From Croceimicrobium hydrocarbonivorans (lineage in GTDB: Bacteria; Bacteroidota; Bacteroidia; Flavobacteriales; Schleiferiaceae), in contig NZ_CP060139.1 of assembly GCF_014524565.1 (NCBI RefSeq), positions 3,603,501-3,667,500 on the forward strand: a DNA stretch of 64,000 bases, in the 5' to 3' direction. Position 1 is the first letter of the stretch, and each line of letters begins with the position of its first letter. The position numbers and the translations under genes were made by a program. Below, in pieces: positions 43,092 through 51,719 of the stretch. A model generated the notes under the pieces. The model saw nothing but the letters and a program-made list of their open reading frames with translations, had not been told where the DNA came from and ran no database searches.

Positions 43092-44363
43092 CTAGGGATT
43101 TAACCAATGCTGGCGATGGAGTCCATCCGGGTCATAGCGCTCGGCTTGGGATGCCAGATTGAAGTAGCGGTCTTGGCGCGGATCATTGCCAATTCCGGCT
43201 ACATAGGTCCAATTGCCATAATTGCTGCATACATCGTAATCAATCAATTGCGACTCGAACCAGGAGGCCCCTAAATACCAGGGTAGCTTAAGGTCGCGCA
43301 CCAAATAGGAAGCCACATTTTGCCGACCGCGATTGCTCATAAATCCAGTGTTGAGCAATTCCCGCATATTAGCATCTACAAAGTCCTGCCCGCATTGTCC
43401 CAGGCGCCAGGATTCAAATTGAGCATTGCTTTCCAATTGAGGATGACGCTTAATCTTAAAAAAGCGATCACCTTCCTTGGCCGCGGTAAAGCGGAAGAAG
43501 TCACGCCAAAGCAATTCGAAATAGAGCCAATAGGTCGATTGATTTTGAACCCTTTCCTTTTCATAGCGTTTGATTTCCCCATAAATCTCTCGAGGCGAAA
43601 TACTGCCGGTGGCTAACCAGGGCGAAAACTTAGAACTGTAATTAGGGCCTACTAAGCCATTGCGAGTTTCTTTATAGGATTGAAGATGGTTTCCTTCCCA
43701 GAAATAAGAACGGAGTCTTTGCCAAGCGGCCTTACTACCTCCCTTAAAATGGAGTACGGCTCGGGGCTCTGGTTTTAAATCAGTGGATAGAAATTCATCC
43801 AGCGGAATTAAGGACCAAGGCTTTAGGTCTGGGGGGCAAATGATTTGGGCTGGGGCCGGAAGGATCGAAATCTCTGAAGCATACTTTTCGATCTTCTTTC
43901 GAAACTCCGTGAAGACCTTGGGGATGGCCTCAATTCCGAAGGGTAAATCTTCCGACTTATAGAGGGAGTATTGTTCAAATCGCATCAGGCGAAAGCCAAA
44001 AGATTCCAATGCTGCTTGGGCTTCTATTTCTTCAGCGCTGTACTCCTGGGCGCAGTAAATGGCCTCAAAAGGATAATCGGCCTGCAGTTTTTGCAAGGCT
44101 TTTAAGGTAGAGCCATAATGGATTTGCAAGGGGGCCGATTTAGCTTCCAGAGCAGATTGCAGATCGGCCACCGACTCCCAAATAAAGCGCTTGCGAATGT
44201 CACCGATTTTGGGGAAGCCCCAGGGGAATTGATCTTGAAAAGCTTCATCAAAGCAATAGAAGGGAATGATTTCATCCGCATCCAAACAGGCCTGATAAAG
44301 GGCGGGATTATCGCTTAATCGCAGATCATTCTTGAACCAAACTACTATTCTTCGCATGGCCAA
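43092..44363 (-). CDS. DASH-family cryptochrome
   Basis: 423 aa. FAD- and folate-binding blue-light protein of the CRY-DASH class, which repairs pyrimidine dimers mainly in single-stranded DNA. N-domain RRIVVWFKNDLRLSDNPALY; FAD domain with SYKETRNGLVGPNYSSKFSP, WLATGSISPREIYGEI, LYFELLWRDFFRF, NTGFMSNRGRQNVASYL and DYDVCSNYGNWTYVAGIGND, all DASH-typical. The start may be Met3 (MRRIVVW). Transcribed alone, next to the TetR operon; with the PhrB-like gene 5 kb away it gives the organism two unrelated photolyase types. Confidence 0.93.
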   Translation of the reverse strand: MAMRRIVVWFKNDLRLSDNPALYQACLDADEIIPFYCFDEAFQDQFPWGFPKIGDIRKRFIWESVADLQSALEAKSAPLQIHYGSTLKALQKLQADYPFEAIYCAQEYSAEEIEAQAALESFGFRLMRFEQYSLYKSEDLPFGIEAIPKVFTEFRKKIEKYASEISILPAPAQIICPPDLKPWSLIPLDEFLSTDLKPEPRAVLHFKGGSKAAWQRLRSYFWEGNHLQSYKETRNGLVGPNYSSKFSPWLATGSISPREIYGEIKRYEKERVQNQSTYWLYFELLWRDFFRFTAAKEGDRFFKIKRHPQLESNAQFESWRLGQCGQDFVDANMRELLNTGFMSNRGRQNVASYLVRDLKLPWYLGASWFESQLIDYDVCSNYGNWTYVAGIGNDPRQDRYFNLASQAERYDPDGLHRQHWLNP

Positions 44364-44461
44364 ATAACTCAGGATTTAGCAAAAAGTTGAAGGCCTAAAG
44401 AATTAAATTGGGAGGGACAACCTTGGGCCTTTCTAGGGTGTCAATTACTAAAGTCCCTGCC

Positions 44462-45382
44462 ATGAAAGCCATTATCTGTAAGCGTTATGGAGCTCCTGAA
44501 AATCTGCATTTTAAGGAATTGCCCCAGCCCAATCCTAAGCCTGGTGAATTATTGATTCGGATAAAAGCCGGATCGGTGCATATTGGCGATACCCGAGTGC
44601 GCAGAGCCGATCCCTTTTTAGTGCGCTTGGTATTTGGATTGTTCAGGCCCAAGAAGAATTTGGTTTTGGGAATTGAAGTCAGTGGTATCATTGAAGCCCT
44701 TGGAGCGGAAGTCGGCAATTTTAAGGTAGGTGATGAAGTTTTTGCCTTAACCGGCTTTGGCATGGGCGGTTATGCGGAGTACATCACCTTGCCAGCCATT
44801 CCCAAAGGAAACCCCGAGTGGAAGGGCCTGGTGAATTTAAAGCCCAGCAATTTGAGTTTTGAGGAAGCCGCGGTAATGCCAGCCGCTTGTTTAACGGTGA
44901 TTCAGAATTTCCGCAAAGCAAAAGTGGAGGCCGGGCAGAGCATATTGATCAATGGCGCTTCGGGCAGTTTGGGCACCTATGCTATTCAAATTGCCAAGCA
45001 TTTGGGATTATCCGTAACTGCGGTTTGCAGTGCTGGCAATAAGGATTTGGTAATGCGCTTGGGCGCTGATGCACATATCGACTATCACAGTCAGGATTTC
45101 CTGAAAACCGAAGAGCGTTTTGATGTGGTTTACGATGCCGTTTTAAAATCCAGTCGAAAGAAATGTCGAGCGATATTAAAGCCACAGGGAGTCTACCTCA
45201 ATAATTATGGCCTACCGCGCACTCAGATTGAAGATTTGGAACAAGTAAGAGCCTGGGCAGAAGCCGGAATCCTAAAGCCGGTTATGGATCGAAGCTATGA
45301 TTGGTCAGAAGTGATAGAGGGGCATCGTTATGTAGATCAGGGTCATAAAAAGGGCAATGTTTCGCTGATCATTGCGGAATAA
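44462..45382 (+). CDS. Zinc-free medium-chain dehydrogenase (quinone-reductase type)
   Basis: 306 aa NAD(P)H-dependent oxidoreductase. GroES-like N-domain (MKAIICKRYGAPENLHFKEL, then GIEVSGIIEALG), and a Rossmann domain with the cofactor loop NGASGSLGTYAIQIAKHLG. No structural or catalytic zinc Cys set is present, so it belongs to the quinone oxidoreductase-like (QOR) group. The ATG is preferred to a TTG 54 bp upstream, since MKAI is the family start. A paralogue lies at 54120-55043. Monocistronic. Confidence 0.88.
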   Translation: MKAIICKRYGAPENLHFKELPQPNPKPGELLIRIKAGSVHIGDTRVRRADPFLVRLVFGLFRPKKNLVLGIEVSGIIEALGAEVGNFKVGDEVFALTGFGMGGYAEYITLPAIPKGNPEWKGLVNLKPSNLSFEEAAVMPAACLTVIQNFRKAKVEAGQSILINGASGSLGTYAIQIAKHLGLSVTAVCSAGNKDLVMRLGADAHIDYHSQDFLKTEERFDVVYDAVLKSSRKKCRAILKPQGVYLNNYGLPRTQIEDLEQVRAWAEAGILKPVMDRSYDWSEVIEGHRYVDQGHKKGNVSLIIAE

Positions 45383-45524
45383 GCTTCGCCACCTTTTAGA
45401 AAATCTTGCGAATTTTCATAGTGCTAAATCACTGGAATAAACTGTGTTGAAGGCCGGTTTATCAGGACAGATGTGCCTTTTAAATCTCCTGTACTCGCTA
45501 CATTGGCTTAAGTAAAGGACCAAT

Positions 45525-46943
45525 ATGTCTATTCAAAAACCGAATGCTCCAAGGGCTCTATGGCCTTTGATGAGCATTTTTTTATGGCTCTTATTCAGTG
45601 CTTGTGCTGGCAAGGAAGCGGAAATTCAAGCTAGCCTGAATGCCTATACGGAGCAAGGTGCTTGCAATGGCTATCTCTATGTCAGTCAGGCTTCTGAGCT
45701 TTTGTATGATAGTGCCTTTCAAAAGGGGTCACAGAATTTTGCCAGGCTATCCAAAGAGGATCGTTTGGACTTGGCATCTCTTTCTAAACTGTTTACCGAA
45801 GTGGCCATTCTCCGCATGGCGGATGCCCAATTAATTGAATTGGATGCTAAGGTAATGGATTATCGTCCGGGCTTTAAAGCAGTTAAAGCCGGACAAATAA
45901 CCATTCGCCAATTATTGGAAATGCGGTCCGGATTGGCCCGAGAATTAAATCCAGAATTCCAGTTTCAAGCTTTGCCCTTGGATAGCAATGGGCTATTAGG
46001 CCCTTATTTAGATAATCTGGAAAGCCTGCCCATGCAAGCGGAACCGGGAACTAAAGAAGAATACAGCAATTTGGCCTATTGGCTTTTAGGGGCAGTATTG
46101 GAGGCAGTGGGCCAGGCTAATTTGGATAAGGTCTTGGACCAATGGATTTTCGAAGATTTAGAGATGCATTCCAGCGGTTGGCGAGAAGGGAGAAGCAGTC
46201 TCAAGAAGGGTTATGTTCTTAAGCGGGAGCAATGGTCAAAGGATCCAAAGGATTACAGCTGTCGCTATGCTTCGGGAGGCTTTTATTCCTCGGTAACCGA
46301 TTTGGCCAAATTGGCTAAGGCTCTACATGGCGATCATTTCTTAAGCGCTGAAAGCAAGGCATTTTTGCAAAAGCAGGATGCCTTAAGCATTTACGGTTCC
46401 TTACCCTCCAGTTCGCATCTAATAATGCTGGATTGGCGAGCCGAGCTCACTATCATTATGCTTCAGAATTTGGCTTTGGAGGATCTAAATCGAATCCCCC
46501 GATTTGTAACAGAATGCAGGAATGCTTTGGATTTGGCTTCCGCCGAAAGGCCTAAAAGGAAGGTGGTGCTCAATAGCCTGGAAAGACTAGCGGATACGGT
46601 GCCTATGGAGTCGGCAATGAAGGAATGGCTCATAGCACTAAGGAAAGGGAATCCTAAGGATATATTTCAAATCCTGGCTAAGCATTCTGAAGCAGGGAGT
46701 TTTAATCCGGATGATCCTACCTGGCAAGCTCTGGCGGATTTAAATAGAGACTATCCGGATTGGAAAGCTCTGGGCTATCGCTGGATAAATGAGGAGGAGC
46801 CTGGTGGCTTGGAGCTTTGGTTGCAAATGAATGATCATTCGAAAATGGCCCTTTTGTGGATTCCTTCCGAAACAAATCCGAATAGAATTGGGAACCTGTT
46901 TATCCGTCCGGATGATATGGAATGGATGGGCGAAAAATATTGA
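45525..46943 (+). CDS. Serine hydrolase, beta-lactamase/penicillin-binding family, lipoprotein
   Basis: 472 aa. Signal with lipobox (FLWLLFSAC, Cys about 27). Class C beta-lactamase-like core: SxxK as SLSK (Ser85, Lys88), YxN as YSNLAYWLLG, and an HxG-type third motif not clear. Acts in the periplasm, probably as a peptidase or esterase on cell-wall or other substrates. The C-terminal 140 residues are an extra domain (DTVPMESAMKEWLIALRKGN ...). The next gene starts 1 bp after its stop. Confidence 0.82.
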   Translation: MSIQKPNAPRALWPLMSIFLWLLFSACAGKEAEIQASLNAYTEQGACNGYLYVSQASELLYDSAFQKGSQNFARLSKEDRLDLASLSKLFTEVAILRMADAQLIELDAKVMDYRPGFKAVKAGQITIRQLLEMRSGLARELNPEFQFQALPLDSNGLLGPYLDNLESLPMQAEPGTKEEYSNLAYWLLGAVLEAVGQANLDKVLDQWIFEDLEMHSSGWREGRSSLKKGYVLKREQWSKDPKDYSCRYASGGFYSSVTDLAKLAKALHGDHFLSAESKAFLQKQDALSIYGSLPSSSHLIMLDWRAELTIIMLQNLALEDLNRIPRFVTECRNALDLASAERPKRKVVLNSLERLADTVPMESAMKEWLIALRKGNPKDIFQILAKHSEAGSFNPDDPTWQALADLNRDYPDWKALGYRWINEEEPGGLELWLQMNDHSKMALLWIPSETNPNRIGNLFIRPDDMEWMGEKY

Positions 46944-46944
46944 G

Positions 46945-47811
46945 ATGAAGAATAGCTATCCATTGATCATTGGTTTTTTAGTCCTTAGTGTTGGATTTCT
47001 AAATGCGCATCCCACGGGAAACCTCTGTGTATTTCAGGATCAGGCTTATTGGTCTTATATCGAGCCAGTAGATGATCAGGAGCATCATGCCTGCATTTGG
47101 CGTATGGATAGTACGGGCAAAAAGAGCTTGTTTAGACAATCTAAATATGCGGCCAGTGATTTCATGCTGCAGAATGCAGATACGGCCTTGTACATTCTGG
47201 AACGGCGCTATCTATCTTCTCAAGACATTTTTGAATTACGCCTTTTTAAATATGAGGGGCAGGGGCCGGCCCAGCTTATTTGGGATTGGTTTCGTGATCC
47301 TCTTCGAGTAGGGGAAGCGGGCTTTAAAATGCTTTCGGATCAGGAGCTGCTTTTTGTGCGTTATCCTTCCCTATTTCGCCTAAAAAAGCAGGGTGAGCCT
47401 CAATTGGATCCCTCCATTAGCGATACCCTGCATAAAATGCGCGCGGTAGGTCCGAATCAAATATTATTTGGCGGTGATTTCTACGCTTGGCTGCGGAGCG
47501 ATGAAGGGCAGTTATTGCAAGATTGGCCCATAATTGGCGACCCCAATGCCGATGCCACCAAAGCCCCAATGGGACGCAATAGTATTTTCGGAATGGACTA
47601 TCATAAGGGCCACCTACTAATTGCCTACTGGGGCAAGCGCCAGTTTTTAATCTATGATCCTAAGGGCAAGTCACGAATTTTACTGCAACATAAAGATCCC
47701 TATACCCCGCATTGGGTATGCTTTTGGGATAAGAAGGCCTTGCTTTTTGCTTCGGCATTGTATTGGGATGGGAGGACACCGGAGCCGAGGCTGGTTGTAA
47801 GTGGTTGGTAG
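46945..47811 (+). CDS. Exported protein, unknown, beta-propeller-like
   Basis: 288 aa from the chosen ATG, 1 bp after the serine hydrolase stop; a 38-residue upstream extension would overlap that gene and is rejected. Signal peptide MKNSYPLIIGFLVLSVGFLN-A. The rest has repeats of short strand pairs with Trp, Asp and Gly (QILFGGDFYAWLRSDEGQLL, HLLIAYWGKRQFLIYDPKGK), as in propeller domains. Surely co-transcribed with the hydrolase. Ends 0.4 kb before a convergent gene across a repeat cluster. Confidence 0.68.
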   Translation: MKNSYPLIIGFLVLSVGFLNAHPTGNLCVFQDQAYWSYIEPVDDQEHHACIWRMDSTGKKSLFRQSKYAASDFMLQNADTALYILERRYLSSQDIFELRLFKYEGQGPAQLIWDWFRDPLRVGEAGFKMLSDQELLFVRYPSLFRLKKQGEPQLDPSISDTLHKMRAVGPNQILFGGDFYAWLRSDEGQLLQDWPIIGDPNADATKAPMGRNSIFGMDYHKGHLLIAYWGKRQFLIYDPKGKSRILLQHKDPYTPHWVCFWDKKALLFASALYWDGRTPEPRLVVSGW

Positions 47812-47902
47812 TTCTTTTGAGACGATAGTAGATAGACGGTAGACGGTAGATTTGATTGGAGTCAAGGAAGTGTGTTTTGACTTTCAAATTAGGGTGCCTG
47901 GG

Positions 47903-48084
47903 TTTAACCGCAGAGAAGCGAAGAAGCAAAGGGTCGCAAAGGGTCTGTGGATATCTTCTCTGTGAAACTCAGCGTCCTCTGTGTCTCTAGCGCAGCGGGC
48001 GGTGAAGCAAACCGCAAAGAAGCAAAGGTTCGCAAAGGTTTCTCCCTGCCTGCCGGTAGGCGGGTAGCGCAGCGGGCGGTGAAG
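47903..48084. repeat. Two palindromic intergenic repeat units
   Basis: Units at 47903-48007 and 48009-48084 of the family described at 13.1-13.5 kb: TTTAACCGC...GCGAAGAAGCAAAGG on the left, GTCCTCTGTGTCTCTAGCGC then AGCGGGCGGTGAAG on the right; the second contains CCTGCCTGCCGGTAGGCGGG. Together with the small palindromes that follow they fill the 394-bp gap between convergent genes. The first 90 bp hold GACGGTAGACGGTAG-type short tandem repeats (47820-47850). Confidence 0.8.
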
Positions 48085-48093
48085 TAAAATAGG

Positions 48094-48180
48094 ATGGAAT
48101 TGAATTACAAATTCAATCCATTGGCGGTGAAGCAATCCCGATAGGCCCAAAGATGGAATAGAATTACAAATTCAATCCAT
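48094..48180. repeat. Two mini-palindromes (28 bp each)
   Basis: Copies at 48094-48121 and 48153-48180. Arms ATGGAATTGAATT and AATTCAATCCAT with ACA between; the second copy has one arm mismatch (ATGGAATAGAATT). Each is followed by TGGCGGTGAAG, the same right flank as the larger repeats. Other copies: 49697-49724 and 51428-51455. Confidence 0.85.
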
Positions 48181-48205
48181 TGGCGGTGAAGAAACCAAGC
48201 TTTAT

Positions 48206-49234
48206 TTAAATCGAATCATTTTTCATTCGGTAAAAGCTCAGGCGTTTAAAATTGGGATCAAATTGATTTGGTATTAAATGGGTTTCAAAATGCAAGGCCT
48301 TATCATCAAGGGAAATAATTTTCCAGGTTCCATCTTTACTGTATAATCGATCAGGGAAGTAGATTCTTCGGCCATCCGAGCTCAGATCGTAGGAGATCTT
48401 TTCCACTTTTTTCCCCTTAAAGAAAATCACCGAGTCCCTTTCGAATCGCAGTTTCCGAATAGTCAGGCTGTCATTGTCGGCCAAAGGAAAAGGGGGAGAT
48501 GGGAAGCCTTCTATTCTTTCTTCATTAGTATAAGGACTAATCCAATTACCCCATATTCTTGAATGAATTGAAACGGAATCCACAGTTTCCATCCTAAGAG
48601 TGTCAGTAGGTAAAGGAGGATAAATAAATAGGAGCTGCCCATTAGCATTCTTGCTGATTTGTAACAGAGGATCTTGGGGATTTTGAATCCAAAGCATTTG
48701 AACTCCTTTATAATCAATGATATCCCAAGCATTTACAGGCTTCTCACGATGGTAAATTCCATTGTACAATAGGATAGAATCGTTTATGAAGCTTAAGGTA
48801 TCTTGATTATAAGAATTGGAAATTATCCAAGTGCCCAAGAAATCTTTGTGCTTAATACTTGGGTTTAGCTTTTGACTCTGAAGTTTAAAATAGACCATCG
48901 AATCCAGCATTGAGTTTCGATTGAGAACAAGGATCAAAGTATCTTCCCTTTGATCGACAAGGATCGTGTCGGCATCCAGAATCAGTTTATTACCTCTTAA
49001 ATGATAGGCAATATGCCTCTGCAGTATCTTATCCAATTCATCAGAGGCTAAATCACCATAGCTTATTATGCTAAGACTATCTTTTCCAAAGTCCCAGATT
49101 TGTTTTTGCACTTGAGGATAATTAAGCCCATTTTCTTTGGAATAGGCTTGATACCAGATACCTTCTAGCTTGGGCTTGGGTGAGCAAGAACCAAGGAGTA
49201 AAGAAATTCCTATGAGCGTGAGAAAGGTTTTCAC
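48206..49234 (-). CDS. Lipoprotein, unknown
   Basis: 342 aa. Signal MKTFLTLIGISLLLGSCSP with lipobox Cys17. The body is strand-rich with repeating 'L-GTW-I' units (LEGIWYQAYSKENG, FLGTWIISNSYNQD, IWGNWISPYTNEE, SKDGTWKIISLDD), four copies of a pattern like small lipocalin or META-type modules. No family recognised. Between two repeat clusters with no operon partner. Confidence 0.62.
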   Translation of the reverse strand: MKTFLTLIGISLLLGSCSPKPKLEGIWYQAYSKENGLNYPQVQKQIWDFGKDSLSIISYGDLASDELDKILQRHIAYHLRGNKLILDADTILVDQREDTLILVLNRNSMLDSMVYFKLQSQKLNPSIKHKDFLGTWIISNSYNQDTLSFINDSILLYNGIYHREKPVNAWDIIDYKGVQMLWIQNPQDPLLQISKNANGQLLFIYPPLPTDTLRMETVDSVSIHSRIWGNWISPYTNEERIEGFPSPPFPLADNDSLTIRKLRFERDSVIFFKGKKVEKISYDLSSDGRRIYFPDRLYSKDGTWKIISLDDKALHFETHLIPNQFDPNFKRLSFYRMKNDSI

Positions 49235-49331
49235 AGATGAATGGTAATCAGCTTAAACGCAACTGCAATTTATACTTAAGCAAGGAATTGAATTTAGATG
49301 CTAGTTTGTATTTGGAAGTTTGTTGTTGGAG

Positions 49332-49454
49332 TTTAACCGCAAAGAAGCGAAGAAGCAAAGGTTCGCAAAGAGTCTGTGGATCTCTTCTCTATGAAACTCG
49401 GCGTCCTTTGTGTCTCCCTGCCTGCCGGTAGGCGGGTAGCGAAGAGGGCGGTGA
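49332..49454. repeat. Complete palindromic repeat unit
   Basis: Left end TTTAACCGCAAAGAAGCGAA, middle CTGTGGATCTCTTCTCTATG, nested CCTGCCTGCCGGTAGGCGGG, right end AGCGAAGAGGGCGGTGAA. One of the most complete units in the window. Short frames across it are not believed. Confidence 0.8.
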
Positions 49455-49520
49455 ATTTGGGTAGCTAGTAGCTGGTAGTTTGTCGTTGGGTTTTAACCGC
49501 GGAAAAGCGAAGGGCAAAGG

Positions 49521-49640
49521 GAAGAAAAGTAATTGGTAGCTTGTCGTTAGTAGTTCGTGGTTATAAAGACAAGTGATATGGGTTATACTTTCAAGCTTGA
49601 TTTGCGGATGGCTTGGCCACCATGTTTCTCAATAGACCTC
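49521..49640. repeat. Direct repeat copy A flanking the serine hydrolase gene (about 120 bp)
   Basis: Near-identical to 51463-51581: GAAGAAAAGTAATTGGTAG, then GACAAGTGATATGGG-TATAC, TTGATTTGCGGATGGCTTG and CCACCATGTTTCTCAAT. The two copies lie on either side of the gene at 49805-51364. Partial palindromic units (49491 on, 49633-49687, 49749-49800) and a mini-palindrome (49697-49724) complete this 570-bp gap. Confidence 0.88.
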
Positions 49641-49800
49641 TGCGAACCTCCGCGTTCTTTGTGTCTCTAGCGCAGCGGGCGGTGAAGTATAATATGATGG
49701 AATTGAATTACAAATTCAATCCATTGGCGGTGAAGCAACCAGCAAAGTGCCTCTGTGTAACTCTGCGTCCTTTGTGTCTCTAGCGAAGCGGGCGGTGAAA
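49633..49800. repeat. Right-half palindromic units with a mini-palindrome between them
   Basis: Right halves at 49633-49687 and 49749-49800 (CTCTGCG...CTTTGTGTCTCTAGCG, GCGGGCGGTGAA), with the 28-bp mini-palindrome at 49697-49724. The last unit ends 4 bp before the stop codon of the next gene. Confidence 0.75.
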
Positions 49801-49804
49801 CAAC

Positions 49805-51364
49805 TCAAAACCTTTTCCTCACAGCTTTTTGCCCATATAAGCTAAACACCTCCAAGGCATCCTCTTTTCTAAAAGAAATCATCACCCCGGTTTTTGGATG
49901 AATAAGTTGCAATCCATTTGACTGCACCGGACAGAGTCCATAGCGATCGCCATTGGGGAAAACCAGCACAATTTGCTTATGCTTCGTATCAAATTCGAGA
50001 CTAAGATCAATTTGATCGTTCCATTTGTAATCACCCGCCAAAGCTTGGAGGCTATCCTCACTAATTTCTCCACGGCTTACCGCGGTTTGCTTGAAATGTG
50101 GCCAATCATAAACCGCAGAGGCGGATAAGAGCAGTTCATTGCCTAAGTCGGCACCATTATCAGAATTGATCAAATAAACCAAGCCATTTCCGTTAGTCAA
50201 GTTGATCGTCATGCCGCTACGATAACCCACATTACCACCATAATGCGTAAGAGAAATAGCATTTCCAGCGCGCTGGATTATAAAACCATAAACATGTCCT
50301 TCTCTTTGCTGATCTAGCATCGCTTCGATTTCCGCTTGCGTAAAAAGCGCACTCTTGCCATGATAGGCCTTATAGATTTCGATCAGGAAAAGGGCCATGT
50401 CTTGTGAGGTGCTCCATAGTCCGGCTGCAGCTTGTTGAGGATAGTTATTCCATCCGCCATTTATCATTTTGCCATTAGTATCATGGCCTTTAGCCACACG
50501 CGGAGCCAGTGAATCGGGCAGGGGCTGATCAAATAGCGAATGCTTCATTTGCAAAGGCCTTAGAATCCACTGGTCCATGATCTCGGGAAACTCTGCTTGA
50601 AAAATATCTTGCAAAGCCAGCTCCGCCAGGGTATAGCCGCCTCCGGAATAGCTTAGGGTGAAATTTGGTGGTAAAGCAACCTGAATGGCGGGAGTGTTAA
50701 CCCCTGGACTTCCCTTTAGAATATCAAGGTCGGAGGGAAGGGCAGAGTCTTGATCATAGCCTAAATAGCCCCCGCGGCTAATGCCTGAAGTATGGGAAAA
50801 GAGATTGCGAAAGGTAACTGGATTTTCAGCGCTTTGTTCTCCTTCCGGCAAATGAAAGTCCTTTAAATAGGATTCAATATCTCGGTCCATATCAATTGCC
50901 CCAGCTGCTTCCATGCGCAGAGCCGCCATATAAGTTACCGGCTTGGATAATGATGCCGCCTGAAATATTGTTGAGCAATCCAATTCACTCTGCGTAGCAA
51001 AGGCTGGATTTTGATAAAGCTCACTCCAGCTGATTTCACCATGCTCGATGACACTTAGCGATAGAGCCGGAATAGTATACTCAGTCAATTTGCTTTGAAT
51101 AGACTGCAATTCCTCTTCTTCATCCAGAAATTTTACTTGCTCGCGAATGCCATATTCGAGTTCGGTTTTTTTAGCAATGGCTTCTTTTTGACAGAAGCAA
51201 AGGGATTGATCCGAGCTGCCTTTGTGATCAACCGCTTGCTCTTTGTTGAAATTACAAGATGATAGCGAAAAGAAGAGGATGCTCGGGATTAGGAGTTTTT
51301 TCAAGGTTCTGGATTTGAATGGGAAAGCTAGCACATTGCTGCCAGCTAGGAAAATTAACCGCAA
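49805..51364 (-). CDS. Class C beta-lactamase-like serine hydrolase, lipoprotein
   Basis: Up to 519 aa. The lipobox LFFSLSSC lies at about residue 37; the 20 residues before the hydrophobic stretch make the start uncertain, and a non-ATG start just before LKKLLIPSILFF would give a normal signal. Core motifs: SxxK in AASLSKPVTY, YSGGGYTLAEL as the YxN-type motif, and THYGGNVGYRSG as the HxG motif. A lipocalin-like C-terminal domain (from LAGDYKWNDQIDLSLEF) is common in this group. Periplasmic peptidase or esterase, substrate unknown. Bracketed by 120-bp direct repeats. Confidence 0.83.
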   Translation of the reverse strand: MRLIFLAGSNVLAFPFKSRTLKKLLIPSILFFSLSSCNFNKEQAVDHKGSSDQSLCFCQKEAIAKKTELEYGIREQVKFLDEEEELQSIQSKLTEYTIPALSLSVIEHGEISWSELYQNPAFATQSELDCSTIFQAASLSKPVTYMAALRMEAAGAIDMDRDIESYLKDFHLPEGEQSAENPVTFRNLFSHTSGISRGGYLGYDQDSALPSDLDILKGSPGVNTPAIQVALPPNFTLSYSGGGYTLAELALQDIFQAEFPEIMDQWILRPLQMKHSLFDQPLPDSLAPRVAKGHDTNGKMINGGWNNYPQQAAAGLWSTSQDMALFLIEIYKAYHGKSALFTQAEIEAMLDQQREGHVYGFIIQRAGNAISLTHYGGNVGYRSGMTINLTNGNGLVYLINSDNGADLGNELLLSASAVYDWPHFKQTAVSRGEISEDSLQALAGDYKWNDQIDLSLEFDTKHKQIVLVFPNGDRYGLCPVQSNGLQLIHPKTGVMISFRKEDALEVFSLYGQKAVRKRF

Positions 51365-51427
51365 AGAAGCACTTGCCTGCCGGTAGACGAGTGAAACGTA
51401 ACGGGGATCGAATTACAAGAAAAAAAA

Positions 51428-51455
51428 ATGGAATCGAATTACAAATTCGATCCAT
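51428..51455. repeat. Mini-palindrome with compensatory base change
   Basis: Arms ATGGAATCGAATT and AATTCGATCCAT. Compared with the other copies a T-A pair has become C-G in both arms, so pairing is kept. A damaged half copy (GGATCGAATTACAA) lies just before, at 51405-51418. Confidence 0.85.
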
Positions 51456-51462
51456 AGGCGGT

Positions 51463-51581
51463 GAAGAAAAGTAATTGGTAGTTTGTCCTTAGTATTTCGT
51501 GGTTTTAAAGACAAGTGATATGGGGTATACTTTCAATCTTGATTTGCGGATGGCTTGCCACCATGTTTCTCAATTGACCTC
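51463..51581. repeat. Direct repeat copy B flanking the serine hydrolase gene
   Basis: Partner of 49521-49640, with about a dozen small differences by eye. It follows a mini-palindrome directly (GGCGGTGAAGAAAAG), as copy A follows a palindromic unit. Confidence 0.88.
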
Positions 51582-51665
51582 CCTGCCTGCCGGTAGGCAG
51601 GTGTGACCCTCTGTGCACCTCCGCGTTCTCTGCTTCTCAAGCGACGAAGGAGCGGGCGGTGAAAC
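51577..51665. repeat. Palindromic repeat unit, right half
   Basis: Contains CCTGCCTGCCGGTAGGCAGG, then CTCCGCGTTCTCTGCTTCTC and AGCGGGCGGTGAAAC. Same family as 13.1-13.5 kb. Confidence 0.75.
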
Positions 51666-51673
51666 AAACAAAC

Positions 51674-51712
51674 AAAAAAACTCCCCACCCAATCCTCAGA
51701 CCAGGCAGGGAG
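51674..51712 (-). terminator. Intrinsic terminator of the SDR-barrel operon
   Basis: On the minus strand CTCCCTGCC (51704-51712) pairs with GGTGGGGAG (51681-51689), followed by seven T. It is 8 bp past the stop of the last operon gene. Confidence 0.75.
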
Positions 51713-51719
51713 CCTAGCT

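Noticed and set aside
46831-46944. 38-residue N-terminal extension of the exported protein at 46945
   Set aside because: It would overlap the serine hydrolase gene and bury a clear signal peptide.
47660-48150. Short minus-strand frames within the repeat cluster, with Arg/Pro/Cys-rich translations
   Set aside because: They read through palindromic repeats; such repeat-derived frames (RLCVLC-like) recur wherever the repeat occurs and are not conserved genes.
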